The position numbers and the translations under genes were made by a program. Under the pieces are notes generated by a model. It was not told the origin of the DNA, did not search any database, and worked only from the letters and a program-made list of their open reading frames with translations. Shown here in pieces: positions 1 to 5,643 of a stretch of DNA of 6,021 bases. This DNA is from Alphaproteobacteria bacterium (GTDB lineage: Bacteria > Pseudomonadota > Alphaproteobacteria > Rhodobacterales > Rhodobacteraceae), in contig RFGD01000412.1 in the NCBI GenBank assembly GCA_003696705.1, positions 1 through 6,021 of the forward strand, written 5' to 3'. The number at the start of each line of letters is the position of its first letter. Position 1 is the first letter of the stretch.

Positions 1-659
1 ATCCTGACGAATTCGTCGTCCGAGAGATCGGCAAAGAGCATGTGCCGCGACAATGCAAGGTCCGGACAGTCGAGCTGAAGGTCCAGCCCGGCGCCGACGA
101 TGGTTTCGTATTCGGCCTTCATCGCATCGGCAAGCGCGGCCAGATAGGCTTCGCGCGTGGGATAGAAGGCGTTCTGAAGGAAAAGCGAGATGACACCCGG
201 ACTGGCGGCATTCATGAAACCGCGCGTCGCGCCGTGCATGGCCATGGCGGCCTTCAGGTTGGCAATGTCCCGCTCAAGCTCGCCCTGCCCCTTCGAGCGC
301 ACCTCGCCCACGCACATGGGCCGCGCATAGCTGGGCGTTCCGCCGTCGTCGGCCAGGCGCTTCAGAAAGCCCGGAAACATCTTCAGGTCCTTCGGCGCGT
401 TCCGGGGACTGTCGCCGGCAAAGCCTGTGTAGCGATCCTTGACATAGGTCGCATAAGAGATCTTGGACGTCTCGCCGTCCGAAACGATGTCGATGCCCGC
501 CTGCACCTGCTTTCGCACGGTCTCGGACACCGCCGCTGCCATGCAGGAATCGAACGCCGCCTGATCGTATGGCTCGGCGCGTTCCCGCGCGAAGATGAAG
601 TCCACGACTTCCTGGCTGCGCGGCAGCGACCCGACATGGGTTGTGAGAATCCGGTTCAT
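1..659 (-). CDS. Stand-alone cobalamin-independent methionine synthase II-like (MetE C-terminal domain) protein, N-terminal part
   Basis: The first 219 residues are visible; the gene runs off the left edge (such proteins are usually about 370 residues). It resembles the catalytic C-terminal domain of MetE, a zinc-dependent barrel transferring methyl or alkyl groups to a thiol. Landmarks are THVGSLPR (7-14, like TTIGSFPQ of MetE), GIDIVSDGE (55-63, like GLDVLVHGE), ASPGVISLF (152-160) and GLDLQLDCPDLAL (191-203, at the MetE IQIDEPAL position). The zinc ligands His-x-Cys, Glu and Cys would lie in the missing half, so activity cannot be judged. It starts directly with the TIM-barrel domain, lacking the N-terminal half of true MetE. 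This is the layout of archaeal-type methionine synthases, epoxyalkane:coenzyme M transferase and many uncharacterised relatives. The start is firm: GGAAGGA (664-670) lies 4 bases before the ATG, and the cupin stop is one base away. In this context a catabolic methyl- or thiol-transfer role is more likely than methionine synthesis (inference). Confidence 0.88.
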   Translation of the reverse strand, partial: MNRILTTHVGSLPRSQEVVDFIFARERAEPYDQAAFDSCMAAAVSETVRKQVQAGIDIVSDGETSKISYATYVKDRYTGFAGDSPRNAPKDLKMFPGFLKRLADDGGTPSYARPMCVGEVRSKGQGELERDIANLKAAMAMHGATRGFMNAASPGVISLFLQNAFYPTREAYLAALADAMKAEYETIVGAGLDLQLDCPDLALSRHMLFADLSDDEFVR

Positions 660-660
660 G

Positions 661-1638
661 TCATCCTTCCTTCCATTCGGTCCAGGTCGGGCCTGCCGGA
701 TCGTCGGTGTCGCGGACGCGATACATCGCCGCCTCGCCCGACATGGCCGGCGACAGCCGACGCGAAAGACCCGGCGGGACGGCACAGGTATCGCCCGGAT
801 TGAGAACGGTCGCGCCCTCGTCCCACTCGAGCCGCCAGTGCCCCCGGACCGGCATCAGGATCTCGTGCCGGTCGGTCGCGTAGGGTTCTGGCGGCAACGA
901 GCCGCGCGAGATGAAGTCGACCTCGAACCCCGGGCGGTCCCTGAGAAGCGCGTCGGGACCGATGACCTTGGCCGGGCGGCGCGCCGACAGGGCGGCAAGG
1001 TCGAGATAGCGGGCGACATAGTCGCGCACGATCTCCTCGACCGGGACGACGGGGACAGCGGCGCAGGCCTCTTCGGAAAGCGGCTGCATCGGGGCGACCC
1101 CATCGGGCAGCCGCTCGCCCGCCCTCGTGTCGTATATGACGCCGTTCTCGCCCAGGACGAGCCCGTGTTCCCTTGCCTCTTCGATGACCTGGGGTGCCCA
1201 TGTCACGCCGCCGCCCGCATCATCGCCGCCCAGGATGGCCATGATCATGCCGTAGTCGGTCCCGACATTCTCGAACCCGCGGAAGATGCCGGTCGGGATG
1301 TTGAAGATGTCCCCCTGCTCGGCAATGAATTCGCCGTCGGCACCCCAGCGCCCCCAGAAGAACCGCCAGCGCCCGCTGAGGACGAAGAAGACCTCGGCGG
1401 TCGTGTGGATGTGAAGCGAGTTCCGGCACCCCGGCGGCTGTCCGGCGGCGCCGATGTTGAAACCGGGTGTCTCGTGAATGTGCACGTGCTGGTGCGGGCT
1501 TTCGGTGACGCCGGCCCCGATGATCGTAAAGTTCTCCTTCCGGTCCGAACCCGGCGTGTGGGCGTCGATGAAGGCGGTGCGGCAGGGTTTCAGATCCCCA
1601 TAGCGGACAATGCGGGCTTCCATGCTTTCAGGCGTCAT
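661..1638 (-). CDS. Bicupin: two-cupin-domain protein with one recognisable metal-site motif
   Basis: The protein has 325 residues, is soluble and has no signal peptide. Cupin domain 1 (about 65-140) carries cupin motif 1 as HIHTTAEVFFVLSG (H76, H78, E82, G89). Its motif 2 is IPTGIFRGFEN (114-124), where the usual metal-ligand His is R120. A His-rich stretch HQHVHIH (49-55) just before could supply ligands. Domain 2 (about 240-315) is degenerate: it lacks the HxH pair (only H258-E259), and its motif 2, GDTCAVPPGLSRRL, has no His. Cupins include dioxygenases, isomerases, lyases and non-enzymatic sugar binders; the sequence does not decide among them. The start at 1638 is preferred over ATG 1623 because GAGGAA lies 6 bases upstream. 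The stop (661-663) is one base from the next ATG, so it is coupled to the methionine-synthase-like gene. Its functional link to the SnoaL-like genes is inferred from position and strand only. Confidence 0.9.
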   Translation of the reverse strand: MTPESMEARIVRYGDLKPCRTAFIDAHTPGSDRKENFTIIGAGVTESPHQHVHIHETPGFNIGAAGQPPGCRNSLHIHTTAEVFFVLSGRWRFFWGRWGADGEFIAEQGDIFNIPTGIFRGFENVGTDYGMIMAILGGDDAGGGVTWAPQVIEEAREHGLVLGENGVIYDTRAGERLPDGVAPMQPLSEEACAAVPVVPVEEIVRDYVARYLDLAALSARRPAKVIGPDALLRDRPGFEVDFISRGSLPPEPYATDRHEILMPVRGHWRLEWDEGATVLNPGDTCAVPPGLSRRLSPAMSGEAAMYRVRDTDDPAGPTWTEWKEG

Positions 1639-1795
1639 GTCGGGTTCCTCGTTGCTCGGGACAGGGGATGGGACACGGCCGGTGTCCGCCGGGGCAGGCG
1701 AGGGTCAGGGCGGCAAGCGCAATCCGCCGCGCGCGGGGCCCGGTGGCAGGCACGGGTCCGTTCGGTCCGGCGGCTCATGTCGGCAGTCCCCGCAT
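1639..1795 (-). other. Only long intergenic spacer of the block (157 bases), hairpin-prone
   Basis: Every other junction here is an overlap or under 30 bases, so this gap stands out. It is very GC-rich. It contains an imperfect inverted repeat (1737-1759; on the minus strand GGACCCGTG and CACCGGGCC around CCTGC, pairing with two bulged bases) and a perfect one at 1671-1687. Neither is followed by a T-run, so no intrinsic terminator is called. It ends with the cupin ribosome-binding site GAGGAA (1645-1650), 6 bases before the ATG. I see no clear -35/-10 promoter. A frame of 47 codons crosses it but looks spurious. Confidence 0.5.
1671..1687. repeat. Perfect inverted repeat, 6-base arms with 5-base centre
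   Basis: The plus strand reads GGACAC GGCCG GTGTCC, about 33 bases upstream of the cupin ATG on the transcribed strand. It could be an RNA hairpin or a protein-binding palindrome. LacI-family operators are palindromes of similar size that usually have a central CG. This one has an odd-length GC-rich centre, so an operator role is only a possibility. Short palindromes also occur by chance in sequence this GC-rich. Confidence 0.4.
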
Positions 1796-2788
1796 TCAGA
1801 CCTCGCCCGTCTGCAGAAGGATCTGCTTCCAGATTGCCGTCTCGTCATACAGCGTCCATTCGCGGCGCAGCCTTGCGCCCCGGCCAGGACTGACCGCGCC
1901 CCATTCGGCGTGCGAGATGCCAAGGACGTGCACCCGCGCCCCGGTGGGACGGCCAAAGGCGCCCCAGCCGTCATGCCGGCCGTCGAGCGACCAGCGCACC
2001 GCCGACCGCGGCGGAAGGGTGGGGTCCTGACGGCCGATCCGGTGGTGCACCGTAAAGGTCGCGCTCGGGAATGCGGCCCGAAGGCCCATCCAGAAGCGAT
2101 CGGCCGGCCCGTGGCCATGCCCGGTGTGCCCGCCGGGGTAATTGACCGTGGCGGCGCGGTCGTATTCGGCGCCGATCGCCGCCATGTCGGCGTTCATGAT
2201 CCGGGCAAGAAGATCGACGTGCCGCAGCCCCCATTCGTCGTCGTTTCCATTGCCCCTGTACGGTCCCGGCCGGTCAATGTCCGGCGTCAGCGGCCGGACA
2301 CAGGCCTCGGGGCCGCCTTCGCGGTCGATCAGATCCCGGGCGTAATCGACAACGTCCCAGCCCAGTTGGCGAACGATGGCTCCCTGATCCCGGATGAGCC
2401 ATTCGTCATCGATGCGGTTGGCCCGCGCGTGGCAATCGGCCAGGATGCGATAGCAAAGCTTCGTCCCGGTCGCCCGGCCATAGACGCCGTCACCCAGATG
2501 CGTCGCGGTCGACACGATCCGGTGCGACGACAGCATGCCCGCCTCGGGCGTGCCGCACCAGATCACGTCCTCGCCAAGAAGCTTGCGGTCGGGGAACTCT
2601 GCCAGGGTCGCCATTGTCGCCGCGATCACCCCGTCGTTGCCGACGACGACCGACCCGGGCGAGCGCACGATGATGTCGGGCGCGTAATAGTCGTGCAGGG
2701 TATGGATGCCGCGGCCTTCCCAGATCTCCTCGGTAATCCCGAGGATGTAATCGGGGAAGTCGCGGAACTTCGGGTCGAAACCTTTCAT
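1796..2788 (-). CDS. Tandem SnoaL/NTF2-like two-domain protein (paralogue 2; ester cyclase-like)
   Basis: The protein has 330 residues from the preferred start at 2788 (333 from the alternative ATG at 2797). It carries two SnoaL-like domains, about residues 15-145 and 185-325. Domain 1 ends IDDEWLIRDQGAIVRQLG (126-143) and domain 2 ends LRREWTLYDETAIWKQI (307-323). Each has a D/E-E-W/R-E-W strand, an Asp (D134, D315) at the SnoaL catalytic position and a following Gln. The two Asp residues are 181 apart, against 178 in the upstream paralogue. That equal layout suggests the two proteins share ancestry and may form one complex or act on successive intermediates (inference). A His/Gly-rich loop GGHTGHGHG (219-227) in domain 2 could bind metal or line the active site. 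Otherwise it is a soluble protein without signal peptide. It resembles proteins commonly labelled ester cyclase or polyketide cyclase, but no reaction can be assigned. Its ATG overlaps the LacI stop, and a 157-base spacer follows it. Confidence 0.85.
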   Translation of the reverse strand: MKGFDPKFRDFPDYILGITEEIWEGRGIHTLHDYYAPDIIVRSPGSVVVGNDGVIAATMATLAEFPDRKLLGEDVIWCGTPEAGMLSSHRIVSTATHLGDGVYGRATGTKLCYRILADCHARANRIDDEWLIRDQGAIVRQLGWDVVDYARDLIDREGGPEACVRPLTPDIDRPGPYRGNGNDDEWGLRHVDLLARIMNADMAAIGAEYDRAATVNYPGGHTGHGHGPADRFWMGLRAAFPSATFTVHHRIGRQDPTLPPRSAVRWSLDGRHDGWGAFGRPTGARVHVLGISHAEWGAVSPGRGARLRREWTLYDETAIWKQILLQTGEV

Positions 2789-3807
2789 CGGGGCCATCCT
2801 TCGGGAATGCGCGCGGAAGAGCGGAGAATGAGCGGGGAATCGATCGCCTCCTCCCGCGGGACGGTATCGGGGTCGTCGATCTGCGCCAGAAGAAGATCCA
2901 CGGTCCGCTCGACCATGAGGTTCGCGCGCTGACGTACCGTCGTAAGGTCGTATGCACGCCAGGCGGCCGGTGGAACGTCGTCATAGCCCACGACCGAGAC
3001 GTCCTCGGGGACGCGCAGGCCAAGCTCGTGGCGGATCACATCCATGACAGCGAAGGCCATATGGTCGTTGCAGACGAAGACGGCATCCGGCCGCTCTGGG
3101 CCCGAGAACATGCGCCGCGCCGCGGTCCGTGCGTCTTCCATGACGAAGTTCCCGACCTCGCGCGCGGCCAGGGTCCGCCCGGCCGCGGCCAGCCCCGCGC
3201 GGAAGCCGGCTTCCCGGTCGCGCTGCGTCGACGCGCCCTCCCAGCCGGCGATGTAGCCGATGCGCGCGTGCCCGCCCGCGGCCAGGAACTCGGCCACCTT
3301 CCAGCCGCCGCCGAAATTGTCCGAGGTGACGGCCGAAAAGGCGTGGCCTTCCTGGGTTCGGTTGAACAGGACGATCGGAACCCCGGCCGTCGCGCACCGC
3401 TGCGCGAGATCCGATGACAGCGCGACCGATGCGGCAATGATGCCGTCAACCTGATAGTCAAGGATCTCGTCGACGACGTGGTCGATGTTGCCCGCCGTCT
3501 GCGAAGCCATGAAGACAAGGACGTGATAGCCCTTCGCCTGAAGCGCATTCGAAAATTTCTCGAGCGCTTCGGGGTAGAAGTAGTTTTCCAGATAGGCCAC
3601 GACGAGGCCGATGATCCGGCTCCGGCCCGAAACCATGGCCCGCGCCAGGACGTTCGGTCGGTAGCCGAGTTCGCGCGCCGCCTTCCGGACCTTCTCGACG
3701 GTTTCGGGCGAGGCCGAGGCGCCCGGGGTGAATACCCGGCTGACGGCCGATTGGCTGACGCCCGCGCGACGCGCGACATCGGCGGATGTGACGCGGCTCG
3801 AATTCAT
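2785..3807 (-). CDS. LacI-family transcriptional repressor
   Basis: The protein has 340 residues, the standard LacI-family length. The N-terminal helix-turn-helix is at about 6-26 (VTSADVARRAGVSQSAVSRV), followed by the hinge RPNVLARAM (50-58). The minor-groove Leu of the hinge is replaced by Met58. Residues 65-340 form a periplasmic-binding-protein-like effector domain. The family's Arg (R198 in RDREAGF), CND (246-248) and VVGYDD (272-277) are all present, so it should bind a small ligand, often a sugar-like one. The start at 3807 gives a full HTH, shares ATGA with the SDR stop and has GGTGGA 7 bases upstream. An in-frame start at 4041 would add 78 residues translated from SDR coding sequence and is unlikely. 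Its own TGA overlaps the next ATG (ATGA). Lying inside the operon, it is probably autoregulated along with the enzymes. No convincing operator is visible in the window; the target is presumably upstream of 6021. Confidence 0.95.
   Translation of the reverse strand: MNSSRVTSADVARRAGVSQSAVSRVFTPGASASPETVEKVRKAARELGYRPNVLARAMVSGRSRIIGLVVAYLENYFYPEALEKFSNALQAKGYHVLVFMASQTAGNIDHVVDEILDYQVDGIIAASVALSSDLAQRCATAGVPIVLFNRTQEGHAFSAVTSDNFGGGWKVAEFLAAGGHARIGYIAGWEGASTQRDREAGFRAGLAAAGRTLAAREVGNFVMEDARTAARRMFSGPERPDAVFVCNDHMAFAVMDVIRHELGLRVPEDVSVVGYDDVPPAAWRAYDLTTVRQRANLMVERTVDLLLAQIDDPDTVPREEAIDSPLILRSSARIPEGWPR
2797..2802 (-). promoter_or_regulatory. Shine-Dalgarno inside the end of the LacI gene, deciding the start of the second SnoaL-like gene
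   Basis: The minus strand reads GAAGGA, eight bases, then ATG at 2788-2786. That ATG overlaps the LacI stop as ATGA. An ATG three codons upstream (2797) would sit on top of this purine tract with no spacing. The 2788 start is therefore better supported, and it matches the ATGA junctions of the two preceding genes. Confidence 0.7.
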
Positions 3808-4568
3808 TGCGCGGTCCACCCGCCGTCCACCAGAAGGGCGGTTCCGGTCACCAGGGCGGCCGCGTCCGAGGCAAGGAAGACGGCCGCACCCATGATGTCC
3901 TCGACCGTGCCGACGCGGGGAAGCGCGATGTTTCGCTCGATCCATGCGCGCCGCTCGGGGTCCTCGAAGGTCGGACGGGTAAGCTCGGTCAGGATGAAGG
4001 TCGGCGCGATCGTGTTGACGCGAATGCCATGGGGGCCCCATTCGATGGCCATGGCTTTCGTGAAGCCCTCGACCGCGTGCTTCGTGGCCGCATAGACGGC
4101 GCGGTCGGGCCCGCCCACATGCCCCATCTGGGACGAGATCGTGATGATCGAGCCTGGCCGGCCCGCCGCGACAAGCCCCCGAGCCACGGCCTGTGCGAGG
4201 AAGTAGGCCGCCTTGAGGTTCACCGCGACGACGGCATCGAAGTCGTCTTCCTCGGTCTCGAGCGCCGGACCGTGGCGGGCAAGGCCCGCGGCGTTCAGAA
4301 GAATGTCGAAGGGTCCCGCGCGCTCGACGGCGGCACGCGTCCCGGCGACGTCCGAGACGTCGAGGACCATGACCTCGGCGGCCGCGCCCTCGGCGTTCAG
4401 TTCGCGCGCCAAGGCCTCGAGGTGCTCGACGCGCCGGGCGGCCAGCATCACGCTGGCCCCCGCCTCGGCCAGGGCGACGGCGCAGGCCCGCCCGATCCCC
4501 GACGACGCCCCGGCGACCAGCGCGCGCCTTCCGTCAAGGCGAAATGACGGTGTCTGCGGAAGTGTCAT
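3804..4568 (-). CDS. Classical short-chain dehydrogenase/reductase (SDR)
   Basis: At 254 residues this is the usual length of a classical SDR, a cytoplasmic NAD(P)-dependent oxidoreductase interconverting a secondary alcohol and a ketone. The Rossmann motif is AGASSGIG (19-26), with Ala where Thr is usual. L69-D70-V71 contacts the adenine, NAAG is at 92-95 and structural N117 is present. The catalytic set is S146, Y159 and K163 (YAATK), the same numbering as E. coli 7-alpha-hydroxysteroid dehydrogenase. After strand beta-2 there is A44-R45-R46 rather than an acidic residue, which favours NADP(H) over NAD(H); this is inference. The common PG after the NxIxP strand is PT (189-190). The C-terminus (VDGG, 247-250) is typical. 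The start has an excellent ribosome-binding site (GGGAGGA at 4574-4580, 5 bases upstream) inside the end of the preceding gene. Both ends share ATGA overlaps with the neighbours, so translation is probably coupled. Substrate specificity cannot be read. Confidence 0.93.
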   Translation of the reverse strand: MTLPQTPSFRLDGRRALVAGASSGIGRACAVALAEAGASVMLAARRVEHLEALARELNAEGAAAEVMVLDVSDVAGTRAAVERAGPFDILLNAAGLARHGPALETEEDDFDAVVAVNLKAAYFLAQAVARGLVAAGRPGSIITISSQMGHVGGPDRAVYAATKHAVEGFTKAMAIEWGPHGIRVNTIAPTFILTELTRPTFEDPERRAWIERNIALPRVGTVEDIMGAAVFLASDAAALVTGTALLVDGGWTAQ

Positions 4569-5614
4569 GCCTGTCCTCCCTTCAATGCGATGCGGCCGAG
4601 GTTCCTCGCCTTGTTGAACTCGCGCAGGCGCCGGAAGACGTCGACCCCCAGCTGGGCGTAAGCGTCGAGGATGTCCACGAGCACCCAGTTCTCGCGGATG
4701 AGGCCGTCTTCGATGCGCCAGAAGTCGAGACTGCGCATTTCGATGCGCTTGCCCGACGGGGCAATCCCCATCCAGCCGTCTCCCGTGACGGTCTGGATCA
4801 TGTTCGGCCAGCCGGTGACCGCGACGTAGTCGCCATCGCCGAAGAAGTGATAGGTGATGTCATCGACATACCGGCCGCGGTCCGGCATGGCCGAGAGAAA
4901 CGGAATCTGGTGCCAGTTGCGGAAGCCCTCGATCCCGCGGCCGGTGCCGATGCCGGCCGGGCCGTACCACATCATGCGCGGGTGCCAGAAGCGCTCCATC
5001 TCCATCACCTCGGGGCCGCCCATGGCGGGATGACGCTTCATGTGCTCGAGCATCTCGACCACATGGGCCACGCCCTTCGTCGCGCGACCCTCGTCCCAGG
5101 GGCCGGGCACCAGTCCATCCTCGGTCGCCGGACCGGGCACGTGCCACTCCCGCCCAAGGCTGGGCGCCATCGGCCAGGCGCGCGCCTGCATCATCACCTC
5201 GGGGATGTCCCAAAGCGCCTGGATCTCGACGACGCGCCCGTCGCGAAAGCGGTAGAACTCGTGAAAACGCATGTGCACGACGTGGCCGGTCGGGGGGATC
5301 TCGAGCCAGGGGCCGGTCATGACGCCCGTGTAGTAGCCGCCGCATCCGACCCAGTCCGCGCCCTCGCCATCGGGGCCCGCCATGACGATGTAGTCGCGCC
5401 GTTCGATGTCGGGGATCGCGTCGGCAAGCGGGGCGAAGGCGTTCTGCCAAAGCTCCTGCGGACCCGTCATCTCGCCAAGCGGATGGGCAAGACGGCATGT
5501 GGCGTCGGTCGCCAGCACATGTTCGAGGGCGGAACGCACACCGGCCTCGGAAAAATCGTACATGGCCGCGCGGAGCGGTTTCAGAACGGCCTTGTTCGCC
5601 GTGTGCCGATCCAC
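4565..5614 (-). CDS. Tandem SnoaL/NTF2-like two-domain protein (paralogue 1)
   Basis: The protein has 349 residues from a GTG start and no signal peptide or membrane segment, so it is cytoplasmic. It consists of two SnoaL-like (NTF2-fold) domains, about residues 15-150 and 200-330. Each ends in the same signature: a strand with Phe/Tyr, a D-G turn, then Asp and a helix with Gln. The first is FYRFRDGRVVEIQALWD (120-136), the second DFWRIEDGLIRENWVLVD (297-314). D136 and D314 fall where the acid/base Asp of SnoaL polyketide cyclases sits. Family members act as cyclases, hydratases, isomerases or hydrolases, or only bind ligands, so no reaction can be assigned. A typical SnoaL protein is a single domain of about 140 residues, so this is a fusion or internal duplication. 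It follows the HisD-family gene by 29 bases, and its TGA overlaps the ATG of the SDR gene (ATGA). A second two-domain relative lies downstream in the same operon. Confidence 0.85.
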   Translation of the reverse strand: MDRHTANKAVLKPLRAAMYDFSEAGVRSALEHVLATDATCRLAHPLGEMTGPQELWQNAFAPLADAIPDIERRDYIVMAGPDGEGADWVGCGGYYTGVMTGPWLEIPPTGHVVHMRFHEFYRFRDGRVVEIQALWDIPEVMMQARAWPMAPSLGREWHVPGPATEDGLVPGPWDEGRATKGVAHVVEMLEHMKRHPAMGGPEVMEMERFWHPRMMWYGPAGIGTGRGIEGFRNWHQIPFLSAMPDRGRYVDDITYHFFGDGDYVAVTGWPNMIQTVTGDGWMGIAPSGKRIEMRSLDFWRIEDGLIRENWVLVDILDAYAQLGVDVFRRLREFNKARNLGRIALKGGQA

Positions 5615-5618
5615 GTTT

Positions 5619-5624
5619 CCCTCC
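5619..5624 (-). promoter_or_regulatory. Shine-Dalgarno that fixes a GTG start for the first SnoaL-like gene
   Basis: The minus strand reads GGAGGG, then AAAC, then GTG at 5614-5612. This is a strong ribosome-binding site at normal spacing in the 29-base gap after the HisD-family stop. An ATG in the same frame at 5707 would overlap the upstream gene by 64 bases and adds a low-complexity Arg-rich leader. The next internal ATG (5563) has no comparable purine tract that I can see. GTG is therefore the preferred start. Confidence 0.75.
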
Positions 5625-5643
5625 TGCCTTCGCGGGCGCCCGT

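Noticed and set aside
42..803. Long plus-strand frame of 253 codons
   Set aside because: It is antisense to the methionine-synthase-like gene and the cupin end, has no recognisable domain and is rich in Arg/Gly/His, as expected for the reverse strand of GC-rich coding DNA.
1671..1759. Intrinsic terminator in the spacer
   Set aside because: Hairpins are possible, but neither is followed by a T-run on the transcribed strand.
1635..1778. Minus-strand frame of 47 codons filling the spacer and ending on the cupin start as ATGA
   Set aside because: Its stop geometry mimics the coupled junctions, but it is extremely Arg/Pro-rich with scattered Cys, has only a weak GGGGA tract before the ATG, and fits chance translation of GC-rich DNA.
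595..2932. Plus-strand frames of 432 and 440 codons (595-1893, 1610-2932)
   Set aside because: They run across several minus-strand genes with clear families and across the spacer; their composition is low-complexity Arg/Pro/Gly/Val. They are antisense shadows.
3808..4041. Upstream in-frame ATG that would extend the LacI protein by 78 residues
   Set aside because: The extension is SDR coding sequence in another frame, while the 3807 start gives a canonical HTH N-terminus.
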